Counted from the first letter of the stretch, positions 35,705 through 44,388 are shown. The stretch is DNA of 62,762 nt from an uncultured Eubacteriales bacterium (GCA_900545885.1 URAF01000014.1:1-62762); one strand, 5' to 3'. Notes: a model not told the origin generated them from the sequence alone. A program made the numbers and translations.

Positions 35705-36577
35705 TTACTTTACCAGTTTAAGTTTTCTATAAAATGTAGAGCGCGATTTGACGGAAAGACGCGCCATTGCTTCCGCTTCGGAAATGACATTTTGAGCGAA
35801 GTCGTTCGCTACTTGACTCAACAGCGTCTTATCCACCGCGATTGGCTTTCTGCCCGCATATTTTCCGGACGCTTTTGCATTTTCTCTGCCCTGTCGTCTG
35901 TTATTTGCTATGTTTCTGTCAATACTCAGCATCATATTGTTGAGCAAATACAGCATTGTCTTTCGTTCTCTGTCCGTCAAATATCTGTGTTCGCTCTTAA
36001 TATAAATCTTAACGCCCGATTGCAGGACGCTATACATATCCCTGACTAGTCCCGTATTACTGCTTTCTAAATCGCTGAGGCTCTCTATTTTCAAAACGTC
36101 ATCCGGCGTAAGTCCCGTTTTATCCAAACCGTCCAAATTTTCTATGGTTCGCTTTCCGTTCGGCTTCCGCACTACTATCAGGTTATCGTTTCCGCACTTC
36201 ATTTCACTTCTTAAAAGCCACTCGAACCTGTCATAATAATCCAATCCGACAGATTCCATAAGTTGCCTAACATCCTCCCTTCTTTCGCTTGGAGTTCTCA
36301 TGCTGATAAATGCGGGAGTCATGTTAACGCGGTAATAAGCATCCCTTCTCAAATCCATATTGATACCCGGAATTCCGTGAAAAAGTCCGCGCGGAAGCGC
36401 ATCGACAGAATTCCAATACGGCTTTATAATATATTGAAAATTTTGGTCATCAAAACTTTCGTATATGATTTCACCGACCGAATATCTGCGATTATTTCTG
36501 TCATATACCTTTATCAGCCCAACATTTCTGTAATAAGGCGTACCGCTTAAAGGCTTACTGAATTCGCTGGTCAACAT
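35705..36577 (-). CDS. Fusion of a HipA-N-lobe-like region with the C-terminal half of a serine resolvase
   Basis: The 290-residue protein has two parts. Residues 10-125 resemble the N-terminal lobe of HipA-like proteins (GLFHGIPGINMDLRR, NMTPAFISMRTPSERREDVR, YYDRFEWLLR). Residues 155-290 resemble the second half of a serine resolvase: SLSDLESSNTGLVRDMYSVL, the linker ENAKASGKYAGRKPIAVD, and a final helix-turn-helix (ISEAEAMARLSVKSRSTFYR). The resolvase catalytic Ser region is absent, so recombination activity is unlikely and DNA binding is likely. The start at 36577 follows AGGAGA. It lies just after a HipA-like kinase gene and is likely its antitoxin/repressor. The HipA-N assignment is inferred. 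Confidence 0.6.
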   Translation of the reverse strand: MLTSEFSKPLSGTPYYRNVGLIKVYDRNNRRYSVGEIIYESFDDQNFQYIIKPYWNSVDALPRGLFHGIPGINMDLRRDAYYRVNMTPAFISMRTPSERREDVRQLMESVGLDYYDRFEWLLRSEMKCGNDNLIVVRKPNGKRTIENLDGLDKTGLTPDDVLKIESLSDLESSNTGLVRDMYSVLQSGVKIYIKSEHRYLTDRERKTMLYLLNNMMLSIDRNIANNRRQGRENAKASGKYAGRKPIAVDKTLLSQVANDFAQNVISEAEAMARLSVKSRSTFYRKLKLVK

Positions 36578-36587
36578 TTCTTTTCTC

Positions 36588-37442
36588 CTATTCATTCAAC
36601 ATATCATACGCTGTTTTCAATATTTTCGCATACCTTTGCTCGTACATCGTTTTATAGAATTCTTTGCGCATATGGCTGATATTTTCAATCGAATCAACCA
36701 ATTTGCAGATCGTGTCCAACTCGATTTTCGGGACAATTCGTTTCAATGCTTTGTTACATTCTTCGAACTGCAGACTGTTTATCACTTCGAAATACGAGCT
36801 TTTTCTTCCGTTGAGTTTAATATGCGAAGTTGGAAAAGCATATATCCTCTTATCTATTTCCTCTTCACTACGCATAATCTCTGCCAACTGTTTGTCGGTA
36901 TTAAGTTTCGGATACATGCTTGAACCGTTGTCAAATACCGGCGCTATTTTATATTTATTCTCTTTTTTGATAAATCCCCAGTTTCCGCCGTGTCTGTCGA
37001 AATTACCGTTCAAGGCGTCAACGATGAACATATCCCAAAATCTCTCGATCGATTCTTTGACGTCGGTAAGCTTTACATTATCATTTAGCATTTGTTGAAT
37101 ATCTTCATACGAATACTGATACATTTCTTTATCTTCTTCCAAAGAGCTCTCGCCCACATCGTTGAAATGCACGAGTATTTCATCCCCTTGACAGAAGTTT
37201 TTTACAACCACAACGTTTGCACCATGATAGACGCCCAATTCTGTGTGTTGCACGTCAATTCCCAACAATTCAAAGATATGACTGCCCAAATACTCCGAAA
37301 TATGGTTGTATATCAACCCGACTTCAGAGTTCCTTTGATGCTTGACAATATATCGCTGTCCGTTCACGGTAATTTGATTCTTCTTTTCCGCTCCAGAAAA
37401 GTATATGTCTTTATCAATCTCGTACTTGGAAAAATCTTTCAT
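36588..37442 (-). CDS. Short HipA-like (CtkA-like) protein kinase, candidate toxin
   Basis: The 284-residue protein has a HipA-type kinase core: YIVKH (Lys34 as ATP lysine), catalytic loop NFDRHGGNWG (Asn147, Asp149, His151, Asn154) and metal motif PVFDNGSS (Asp171). It is much shorter than classical HipA (about 440 residues) and lacks its N-terminal subdomain, as CtkA and HipT do. It probably phosphorylates a host protein and arrests growth unless restrained. The start at 37442 follows AAAGGTG; an upstream in-frame ATG lies inside the promoter. The downstream resolvase/HipA-N fusion is the likely partner. Confidence 0.8.
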   Translation of the reverse strand: MKDFSKYEIDKDIYFSGAEKKNQITVNGQRYIVKHQRNSEVGLIYNHISEYLGSHIFELLGIDVQHTELGVYHGANVVVVKNFCQGDEILVHFNDVGESSLEEDKEMYQYSYEDIQQMLNDNVKLTDVKESIERFWDMFIVDALNGNFDRHGGNWGFIKKENKYKIAPVFDNGSSMYPKLNTDKQLAEIMRSEEEIDKRIYAFPTSHIKLNGRKSSYFEVINSLQFEECNKALKRIVPKIELDTICKLVDSIENISHMRKEFYKTMYEQRYAKILKTAYDMLNE

Positions 37443-37460
37443 ATTTATCACCTTTATTGT

Positions 37461-37489
37461 ATTATACGAAAGCCACATCTATGTGTCAA
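37461..37489 (-). promoter_or_regulatory. Perfect-consensus promoter of the HipA-like operon
   Basis: On the minus strand TTGACA (37489-37484), a 17-base spacer and TATAAT (37466-37461) match the vegetative consensus exactly. The start codon is only 18 bases past the -10, so the 5' leader is about a dozen bases long. Confidence 0.85.
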
Positions 37490-37516
37490 TAGGATTATGC
37501 CATAATTTTGACACAT
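37481..37516. promoter_or_regulatory. Inverted repeat overlapping the -35 box (probable operator)
   Basis: ATGTGTCAA (37481-37489) and TTGACACAT (37508-37516) are perfect 9-bp inverted arms spaced 18 bases apart, and the first arm covers the -35 element. A related ATTGACA/TGTCAAT pair occurs at 37626-37632 and 37644-37650. Binding by the resolvase-type HTH protein is a plausible autoregulation; this is inferred. Confidence 0.55.
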
Positions 37517-37545
37517 AATTTGAAACATTTTGTCGAATGTGTACA

Positions 37546-37594
37546 ATAATACCCAACCGCCTAATGTTATTAACATTAGGCGGTTGGGTATTAT
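37546..37594. repeat. 49-nt near-perfect palindrome between CBASS and the HipA-like operon
   Basis: The two 24-base arms, starting AATAATACCCAACCGCC, are fully complementary around a single central base. It could be a terminator for the CBASS operon, but the flank on that strand is not a clean T run. Other possibilities are a protein binding site or a recombination site for the resolvase-like protein. Confidence 0.75.
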
Positions 37595-37659
37595 AATATC
37601 AATTGAATCACAATGTCGAATTATGATTGACACTCCATTGGAATGTCAATGCACTATAT

Positions 37660-38148
37660 TTACAAGTCTATTTCTGTCATTAAATTAACTTTTCGTTGAA
37701 TCACAACATAGGCATTATATTTCAGAGAATCTATGGCGCCACCAACAATTATTAATATTGGCTCAGGACATTTATAATTATTATCTTGAGAAATTTTCAA
37801 CATTTGCTCAATGTCAATAGAACTAGCATTGGGAGAGCTCAACGGATGCAAATGCCACTCACCTAAATAGTATTCATTTGTTATCCATAACTTACACAAC
37901 AACTCAGATAAACCCTTTTTTCCTCTTACAAAACTAAATTGAGTTCCTTTTGAATCAATTGTTGGGCCATAAAATGTTTTGACTATTGCTTTTTTTCTGT
38001 CAGAACTATATCGCCCAGTAATTATTCCACCAGTTTCATTGCGCGATAACGCCAAAGATTTACGTACCATGTCCTTTAATTCACTAGTTTCAAACTCTAC
38101 TATCAAATCGTTAAATACAAAACGTTTTATATCATTTTTCCCACTCAT
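37660..38148 (-). CDS. cap3: CBASS Cap3, JAB/JAMM deconjugating peptidase
   Basis: The 162-residue protein has the JAMM signature: Glu38 in NETGGIITG, and WHLHPLSSPNASSID with His99, His101, Ser109 and Asp112. Cap3 removes the conjugate that Cap2 places on the CD-NTase, tuning CBASS activity. The start at 38148 follows GAGGTTG and overlaps the cap2 3' end by 17 bases; a longer in-frame start lies deeper in cap2. It is last in the four-gene CBASS operon. Confidence 0.9.
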   Translation of the reverse strand: MSGKNDIKRFVFNDLIVEFETSELKDMVRKSLALSRNETGGIITGRYSSDRKKAIVKTFYGPTIDSKGTQFSFVRGKKGLSELLCKLWITNEYYLGEWHLHPLSSPNASSIDIEQMLKISQDNNYKCPEPILIIVGGAIDSLKYNAYVVIQRKVNLMTEIDL

Positions 38149-39883
38149 CAACAACCTCGACCGATAAATCGTTTTTACGCCAATGTACACAACAACTAGT
38201 AAAACTTCTGAAATATACCGAGTCAATAACTTTCACTAATGCGCTTCCCCATATATTAACATCGTCAAATCGTGCTGGAAATACCGGATGGTAGCACCCT
38301 ATTCCTTGCATTACTAGATCCTTCTCTTCCAAATTCAAATCTGAAACTAGACTTTTGAATGTGGGCAACACCTTTTCGCAGTACTCCTTGTAATCAAATT
38401 TTTTTGATCTAAAAAAGTACACAATAAAATCACACGCGCCATAACTCATTGCGGCAATAACAAAAAGTTTTTCTTTTTCAAATTCACGAGAACTCAAAAT
38501 TTTTAGGACTTGCATATTAGCACTACAGTCAATCACCATATCGCATAAGGACAATGAAGCGACATTTTTATAAGTTAAATCGCTATGACAAGCAACCTTC
38601 AAATTAGGATTGTTTTTTATAATTTTTGACCTTACTTCCTCACATTTATCTTTATTGTGGCTATCTATGCCAAGAATGTGGCGAGCCACATTTGAAAATA
38701 TGAAACGATCACCATCAAATAAATGCAAATTCTCAAAACCAATCCTTGAAAAATTTTCGGCTAATACTGAACCTAAAGCTCCCATTCCTATTATAGCAGT
38801 ATTCTTTCGGGCAATTCTATCATTAATTCTTCCACGAGATAATAAACAATCTGTATACAAATTTTCTGCATGATAGTACTTAATTTCTCCTTTAAACTTA
38901 CTCATATAATATCGCAATTTGGTTGACAATATATTTCTAAAACCCTTAGTTGGAAAATTAAATTCAGGCAAATCCATGAATATCCAACTCATTGTTACAT
39001 CATCCCCACCAACTAATCTTGGAATGGGATATACAATTGCCAAAAACATACCTGCTGATAACATATCGCTGGACACAAGTAAACGTGATATAATTCCTTT
39101 AATATCTATTCCTTGCTTTTCACCAAACGCAAACAGTTCTTCCCATGTTCGTGGAAACATCCACGGGTCTATAATCGGCGGCCTTTCTAATCGAATCCAT
39201 AATGAGTATTTGCTGAATTTTTCTGCATCATCAAAATAATCTCCCCAAAACAACGTTCCTCTGGCTTCATCATAATCAAGATTGTAGAGTTCTCTGAGAA
39301 GAAAGTAGTCATATTTATCGTTAGAAAATTTATCAATTTTAGCATACCCAAACTTATGATTAAATCCTTTCCACAACTCTAACGGGCCCTCTTTAAAAAT
39401 AAATTCCGATGCATAATTACAGTTAATTTCTGGCAATTCAAATGGATCACCATCTTTAACTAATTTATTGTTCGCTGCTGATTCAATCCATCTTAACGCG
39501 CGATTTAAGTACCACACAAATTTCTGACCATATTTTTCAGGCAAATAGTCAAACGATCTATCATCAAAAATATGATATGTTTTATCCAAGCACAATTTAC
39601 CGCTTAAAAAAGGATATTTGTCGCCTATATCAATGTTAAGATTTTGATGCTGAAAAGTACAAGTAATTCCTCCATCTTTTGCAGGAAAAAAATCCATACT
39701 GTTTTCGTTAAACCTAATGTACCAGTTTGTAGTTAATGGAACAGACAAAGATATGGACTTTTCTATTGTAATCGCAACTTTAACATAGTAGTCATTATGT
39801 AGGACAAACACATCCTCTAAAATTTCCACATTTGGATATAAATCAATTGCACTTCGAGCTGCCTTAATATCATCCAAGTTCAT
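38132..39883 (-). CDS. cap2: CBASS Cap2, E1/E2 fusion conjugating enzyme
   Basis: The 583-residue protein has an N-terminal E2-like domain with candidate Cys98 (GKLCLD) and a C-terminal E1/ThiF domain with nucleotide motif GMGALGS (366-372), LFDGDRF, and candidate catalytic Cys530 in GIGCYHPVFPA. Cap2 attaches the CD-NTase C-terminus to target molecules, priming second-messenger synthesis. It overlaps the CD-NTase gene by 4 bases (ATGA). With cap3 it defines a type II CBASS. Active-site cysteines are assigned by motif position. Confidence 0.9.
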   Translation of the reverse strand: MNLDDIKAARSAIDLYPNVEILEDVFVLHNDYYVKVAITIEKSISLSVPLTTNWYIRFNENSMDFFPAKDGGITCTFQHQNLNIDIGDKYPFLSGKLCLDKTYHIFDDRSFDYLPEKYGQKFVWYLNRALRWIESAANNKLVKDGDPFELPEINCNYASEFIFKEGPLELWKGFNHKFGYAKIDKFSNDKYDYFLLRELYNLDYDEARGTLFWGDYFDDAEKFSKYSLWIRLERPPIIDPWMFPRTWEELFAFGEKQGIDIKGIISRLLVSSDMLSAGMFLAIVYPIPRLVGGDDVTMSWIFMDLPEFNFPTKGFRNILSTKLRYYMSKFKGEIKYYHAENLYTDCLLSRGRINDRIARKNTAIIGMGALGSVLAENFSRIGFENLHLFDGDRFIFSNVARHILGIDSHNKDKCEEVRSKIIKNNPNLKVACHSDLTYKNVASLSLCDMVIDCSANMQVLKILSSREFEKEKLFVIAAMSYGACDFIVYFFRSKKFDYKEYCEKVLPTFKSLVSDLNLEEKDLVMQGIGCYHPVFPARFDDVNIWGSALVKVIDSVYFRSFTSCCVHWRKNDLSVEVVDEWEK

Positions 39884-40968
39884 TCGGCGAACCTTCCCTG
39901 AGAATCGATTTTTGATGCTGCTTCGCGCTCTGTAAATTTTGGCGTGGGAGTTTCATAAACAGGAAATTCGGTGCCAAATATTTCACGCCATAAAAGTGAA
40001 CTTTGCTTTTTATCTTCGTTAAAATATGCTTCCTTCGCTTTCTTCGCAACAACTTTTAATATCTTAATAAACTCTTGATAATTCGTTTCGTCAACTCGAG
40101 CAAATACATCATGCTCGGCCACTCCTCTGTCCGCCATATAGGGCTTAACTGGAGAATACTCCGCCATCGCAACTATTGATTCGTAAACGGATCTCTCCAA
40201 ATTAAAAGTTTTATTATCAGGACAACATTCGCCTATAAAATGTTCTAGTGGATAACTTTTTATACCATCTATATCAACGAAATTCTTATTCCACCATTTC
40301 AAAGACCTTACAACTTTCTTATAATTATAATTAGTGCTACCGTGCTTTTCGTTTGCCCATCTAATCTGCTCCAGCGGATGCGTTTTATCCCATTTTTTTG
40401 CCTCTCGATCGGGTATCATCAAATAATCATTTTTCCATGCCTTGTTTTTTTGTGAACAATTAACTAGTTGCTGCGACACATAACTTTCAGAAAACATTTC
40501 TTTGGAATAGGCATCTGTATTAGAAAAGACTTCTCTCAGAAATTTTTTCATCTCCATACTAGGTAATGCTGTAGGTACCAAATCAATACAGCAATTGCTC
40601 ATTTCTATGCCTAATGAACGCCCTTGTTTTTTCCACTTTCCAGAATAGTATTTATTTAAAAATGGTCTAAACGCGTTTAAAGCTTGTTCTGGCGATTTTT
40701 TATATATATCAGTATTATTTGCATTATCTGTGCATATAAAATCAGTAACAACAACAATATCGATGTCTGATTTATCCTCATTTATGCTTTTAATAGCGGT
40801 GTCTCTTGCCACGCTACCTTGTAAAAACACAGCAATTATATGTTCTCCAATCGGCTCAGACCTTAATCTATTCATTAGAATTTTGTATTGGTCCATCAAC
40901 TCGTTTTTAACGTGCTGTCTTAAATTGATATTAGACACAAAATCAACAAAGTTTGTATTGCAATACAT
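39880..40968 (-). CDS. CBASS CD-NTase (cyclic oligonucleotide synthase)
   Basis: The 362-residue nucleotidyltransferase has the signature GSVARDTAI (Gly51-Ser52) and metal ligands Asp68 and Asp70 in SDIDIVVV, with a third Asp at about 129 (CCIDLVP). The helical second half includes LMIPDREAKKWDKTHPLEQI, common in CBASS CD-NTases. It would make a cyclic di- or trinucleotide on infection. The ATG at 40968 follows AGGAG; a GTG three codons earlier overlaps that site. The C-terminal tail ends GRFAE, the likely Cap2 attachment end. Clade D/G-like assignment was not possible by eye. Confidence 0.92.
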   Translation of the reverse strand: MYCNTNFVDFVSNINLRQHVKNELMDQYKILMNRLRSEPIGEHIIAVFLQGSVARDTAIKSINEDKSDIDIVVVTDFICTDNANNTDIYKKSPEQALNAFRPFLNKYYSGKWKKQGRSLGIEMSNCCIDLVPTALPSMEMKKFLREVFSNTDAYSKEMFSESYVSQQLVNCSQKNKAWKNDYLMIPDREAKKWDKTHPLEQIRWANEKHGSTNYNYKKVVRSLKWWNKNFVDIDGIKSYPLEHFIGECCPDNKTFNLERSVYESIVAMAEYSPVKPYMADRGVAEHDVFARVDETNYQEFIKILKVVAKKAKEAYFNEDKKQSSLLWREIFGTEFPVYETPTPKFTEREAASKIDSQGRFAE

Positions 40969-40986
40969 AATTTTCACTCCTGAATT

Positions 40987-42474
40987 TTATATTTTTATTC
41001 CTTTGAAGTATTTTTTATCGCTAAACTTAGCTTCTTCAAAATCGAAATCATATATTTGGCACTCACCCCATTCATTAGAATACTGTCCTAGCATAAACAT
41101 AATTTCCGCGGGCCCCCTATAAAACAAATGTAAATAATTTGATGATGTTTCAAAAATAAAACTTTTAATGGCACAGCTCGCACTTCTTGCAAATTCCCAT
41201 GCGTCATCACTGTTTATATCCGCGACATCATTGTAATAGTTTAGTAACTTGTATCTCGCTAATTTTACTTCTCGCATATATTTTAAAACATCTTTTGTAA
41301 TACTTTGGTCTCCAACACTTATGCATACTACTGCATTTTCACAGTCGTTTACCTCAAAATCACATGCCATAGGAAACTCTGACTCCTCCTCCCTTAGAAT
41401 TTTAGCTTGCCTTTTCGGCTTCACCCAAAGCCCGCTCCTATTTTCCAATGCAATATCTCCTCTTTTAAATCCAACTAATTTTCCTAAAAGGAATGCCACA
41501 GAGAACGTTCCAGAAAGACATATTGTATAATCGTGTCCATACGGCAATTGTTCATTAACAAATTTTTCAGACATCCTAATTACATCTTCCCAACCATCTT
41601 CATTGTTTATCCTTCTGCCAATAAACATTGCAGATAAATCTAGACATTTATCCCCTAAGCTTTTCAATGTTTCAATTCTTGAATCTGACTTCCCTATACC
41701 TATTATTCCAACTTTGATTCTTTCTTTAATGAAAAGATTTTCATCTTTACAAATGGTTTCTATTTTCTCTTTGTCAAAAATAGTATTTCCTCTTGAATTT
41801 TCTTTTCTAATCAATGAAGTGAAAAATTCAGAATCCCTTGACACATCATAGTTAATATTTGCAAGATTGCAAATATAACTCAATTCTAGTTTCAAATTAT
41901 GTATCGTTTTCCCTTGTTCAAATCTTAATTTTGACAAAAAGCCTTTCAGATGTTCATCATTTTCACAACCAATAGCTGTTCTTATGCTATCTATCATTGC
42001 GCGCGTTTTCGCATCATTCGAATCATAGAGTCCAGCCACATCAATCCCGCCCTCTAAATTTGTAATGTAGTGAGCAAGCAGATCTTTGGGCTCAAACGTA
42101 ACTGGGGTGCACAAAAATAACCTGTAGCAATTATCTTTCTGCCTTAAATAGAAGTTGTACCCTCTTTTTAATATTGAATCTTTGTTATTATAGCAATTTG
42201 GATCTATTAGGTCTGTCCATTTCAACAACATGTCAGATCTAACTCTAAATTTACATTGAATGTAATCGCGATTATATTGAGTTTTTGTACCTTCATTCAT
42301 GATGCAAGTTGTATAATGAACCACTACATCATCAAAAGGCGAAGCCTCTTTACATTCGTAAGAGACGCTACCAATCTTGCTATGGGGAAGCAACATTTTT
42401 ATCGCATTAATCCAAAAATAATATGCTTGAAAGTCATCTCCCAGTTGTCGCGCAGCAATTTGAGTATTTGCCAA
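40987..42474 (-). CDS. cap4: CBASS effector Cap4: endonuclease plus SAVED domain
   Basis: The 495-residue protein has an N-terminal PD-(D/E)XK-type nuclease (Asp48/Asp49 in SPFDDVVV and the YIQCK motif with Gln73 and Lys75) of the DUF4297 kind. Its C-terminal SAVED domain ends HLFYRGPAEIMFMLGQYSNE. SAVED binds the cyclic oligonucleotide and activates DNA cleavage. The start is TTG at 42474, eight bases after a G10 run that serves as ribosome site. It is first in the operon, before the CD-NTase, cap2 and cap3. Low GC content and rare start point to acquisition. Confidence 0.88.
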   Translation of the reverse strand: MANTQIAARQLGDDFQAYYFWINAIKMLLPHSKIGSVSYECKEASPFDDVVVHYTTCIMNEGTKTQYNRDYIQCKFRVRSDMLLKWTDLIDPNCYNNKDSILKRGYNFYLRQKDNCYRLFLCTPVTFEPKDLLAHYITNLEGGIDVAGLYDSNDAKTRAMIDSIRTAIGCENDEHLKGFLSKLRFEQGKTIHNLKLELSYICNLANINYDVSRDSEFFTSLIRKENSRGNTIFDKEKIETICKDENLFIKERIKVGIIGIGKSDSRIETLKSLGDKCLDLSAMFIGRRINNEDGWEDVIRMSEKFVNEQLPYGHDYTICLSGTFSVAFLLGKLVGFKRGDIALENRSGLWVKPKRQAKILREEESEFPMACDFEVNDCENAVVCISVGDQSITKDVLKYMREVKLARYKLLNYYNDVADINSDDAWEFARSASCAIKSFIFETSSNYLHLFYRGPAEIMFMLGQYSNEWGECQIYDFDFEEAKFSDKKYFKGIKI

Positions 42475-42482
42475 TTGAAATT

Positions 42483-42492
42483 CCCCCCCCCC
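42483..42492 (-). promoter_or_regulatory. G10 homopolymer acting as ribosome binding site of cap4
   Basis: Ten consecutive C on the plus strand (G10 in the mRNA) lie eight bases before the TTG start. No other Shine-Dalgarno sequence is present. Runs of this length slip in replication, so translation or spacing could vary between cells. A sequencing-length error cannot be excluded. Confidence 0.7.
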
Positions 42493-42544
42493 TAAAAAGA
42501 AAATAAATTACTAACTTAAACTTTCTACTCTACATTCAAACTTG

Positions 42545-42550
42545 ATTATA
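42545..42550 (-). promoter_or_regulatory. Possible -10 element of the CBASS operon
   Basis: TATAAT on the minus strand lies about 70 bases before the cap4 start. No good -35 hexamer is found at the proper distance. Confidence 0.35.
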
Positions 42551-43009
42551 AGCATTCCTCGCATTTCACTATCACACTTCAGCGCACCTATCTAGCACAT
42601 ATTAGTTTTTACCAAGTTGCCTTGAGATTGATTCATAACACATCCTAGCGACACTGCAGTGACTAATCATGCTTTAATTAATTGTAGTAGATATATGTTG
42701 GTATGTCAATTTGATCTTACTTATGATGTTAATATAACCATCCAATTTTTCTAATTGACACTTATTTTACAAAAAGTTTTTCAATTTTCTTTTGACTAAC
42801 ATTGCATTCTTCTTACCATTTACTATTCACGTCGTTTAGTAAATGCAATCATTTGATCTGCTAGTTCTGTTAAATACTTACTCAAAGTAATGCCTAAACC
42901 TATCACCACAACAGTAAATTTTATTTTGCCGTTTCGGGGGCGGGGTGTAGCACCGGCGGAGCGGAGTCAACGGGCGTAAATTGTCGCTGAAAATTCGAAT
43001 GTCTTGTCA
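42551..43009. other. Gap between the CBASS operon and the integrative-element module
   Basis: No supported gene. Base composition changes abruptly near 42,930 from AT-rich to GC-rich, marking a junction between separately acquired segments. Confidence 0.5.
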
Positions 43010-43040
43010 CCGCTTCGGGATTATTCCGAGGCGGTTTTTA
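43010..43040 (+). terminator. Orphan terminator
   Basis: CCGCTTCGG (43010-43018) pairs with CCGAGGCGG (43026-43034, one G-U), followed by TTTTTATTTG. No complete plus-strand gene precedes it, so its own gene may have been lost at the junction near 42,930. Confidence 0.6.
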
Positions 43041-43300
43041 TTTGCAGGCGGGCTCTGTTTTTCAGACCGCTTTATTTTCTATATGATCGCTCAACTGTTT
43101 CACTTATGCGCCTTGCTATTCAGCGGACTGCCCTATTGGTTAGGCGCAAGCGTTCACCAACCAGACTGCCCTATTTTCTCTCAACAATTTCCGCTCTTCT
43201 CCGTTGACTGCCGAGGGGAAAATACGAAATTTACGTTCTTCTCCGCCTGCGCTCCTCCGCTCTTGCCGAAAGGCAAAATCAAAATTCGGAGGTGAACTCT

Positions 43301-43564
43301 ATGGAAAACACAGTTTCCAGCTCTTGCAAAGCCGAAAGAAGCTATCTTGCCGAATTCGACTTTTTCGACGGTGACGATTTCGTCACATTCAACATCATCG
43401 GATACAGCTCAGACCAATCCGAAATCCTTGTCGCGGTGACGGACAGAGGAAAAATCAGCCTTGTCACTTATGACATACTGACCGACAAAACCGGCAGACG
43501 GTATTTCGAATACGGCTGCATGTTCGACAGGATTTACATCGACGACTTTGAGGAGGCGGCTTAA
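43301..43564 (+). CDS. Small hypothetical protein of the accessory module
   Basis: The 87-residue acidic protein begins MENTVSSSCKAERSYLAEFD and has no membrane segment or recognised motif. The ATG at 43301 follows GGAGGTGAACTCT, and its stop overlaps the next gene's start by one base (TAATG). It is the first gene of a plus-strand series of small mobile-element accessory genes. Confidence 0.7.
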   Translation: MENTVSSSCKAERSYLAEFDFFDGDDFVTFNIIGYSSDQSEILVAVTDRGKISLVTYDILTDKTGRRYFEYGCMFDRIYIDDFEEAA

Positions 43565-43977
43565 TGAAACTGACTCTCGCAAATGTCAAAGAACTGAAAC
43601 GCAACTCGTCAAGCCCGCTGTTCAAGCGGGTTTGCAATTATGTCATCGAAGAATGGAGTAACTATTCGGATAAAAAAGATATCTTCACCGATGTGCTCCA
43701 TCACGGCTGCCAGTCGGGCGTCGTAACAGAACTCATCTACTACTCGGACACCGTGCGTTTCTACAAACAATACCGACAGGAAATCAACGACCTTTTGTAC
43801 AACGCGATGAACGGAACGGGACTTTACGCTCCCTCCGAACTGTTCGGCAACAAATGGGACAAAGAAGACCCGCTCGCACAAGAAATTACCAATCAAAACC
43901 TTCTCGCGTGGTTCGGATTTGAAGAAACGCTTCGGAACATCGGCAACAACTTCGAGCAACTTGAACAGTACATCTGA
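43564..43977 (+). CDS. DUF7222-like protein of integrative elements
   Basis: The 137-residue protein resembles a family common in Firmicutes integrative and conjugative elements: LTLANVKELKRNSSSPLF, then YSDKKDIFTDVLHHGCQSG, and a conserved QNLLAWFGFEETLRNIG end. Function is unknown. It is translationally coupled to the gene before it. Recognition is from memory of the family pattern. Confidence 0.7.
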   Translation: MKLTLANVKELKRNSSSPLFKRVCNYVIEEWSNYSDKKDIFTDVLHHGCQSGVVTELIYYSDTVRFYKQYRQEINDLLYNAMNGTGLYAPSELFGNKWDKEDPLAQEITNQNLLAWFGFEETLRNIGNNFEQLEQYI

Positions 43978-43989
43978 GGAGAAACTATT

Positions 43990-44388
43990 ATGACAGGCAA
44001 AGAAAAAGCAATTGAAATTTTGAAACAAATGGACATTTACGAGCCTTATATCGAGGGCTTCAAACAAAAGGACAAGGTGTGCTTCTTCGAAAATTTCGGC
44101 GGGTTCTGGATTGACCAAGAGCCCGAAGCCTACAAAAAAATGCAGGAAATCGAACAGAAGCACGGCTGTAAGGTTTACGCCGTAACCCACGAATTCACCG
44201 AATTCGGCGAATGTTGGGACTATCTCATCGTCACGGCATATCCCGAAGAATGGAACGACCTCGTTTACAAGAACGGGAGTATGTTCTGCGCATTCGCCTA
44301 CGTATGGAACAAAGACGACGAATGGTGCAGCGAATTCGGTAGCATCGGCGTCAGAAGTTTCGGCGGCGGTCTGAAACGCGTGGCGTAA
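43990..44388 (+). CDS. Hypothetical protein of the accessory module
   Basis: The 132-residue acidic soluble protein (KVCFFENFGGFWIDQEPEAY; later GSIGVRSFGGGLKRVA) has a ribosome site GAGGAGAAACTATT. Similar small proteins occur with the DUF7222-like gene in conjugative elements; no function is known. Confidence 0.65.
   Translation: MTGKEKAIEILKQMDIYEPYIEGFKQKDKVCFFENFGGFWIDQEPEAYKKMQEIEQKHGCKVYAVTHEFTEFGECWDYLIVTAYPEEWNDLVYKNGSMFCAFAYVWNKDDEWCSEFGSIGVRSFGGGLKRVA

Noticed and set aside
42981..43295. 104-codon plus-strand frame before the accessory module
   Set aside because: It crosses a terminator hairpin, lacks a ribosome site and has no recognisable pattern.
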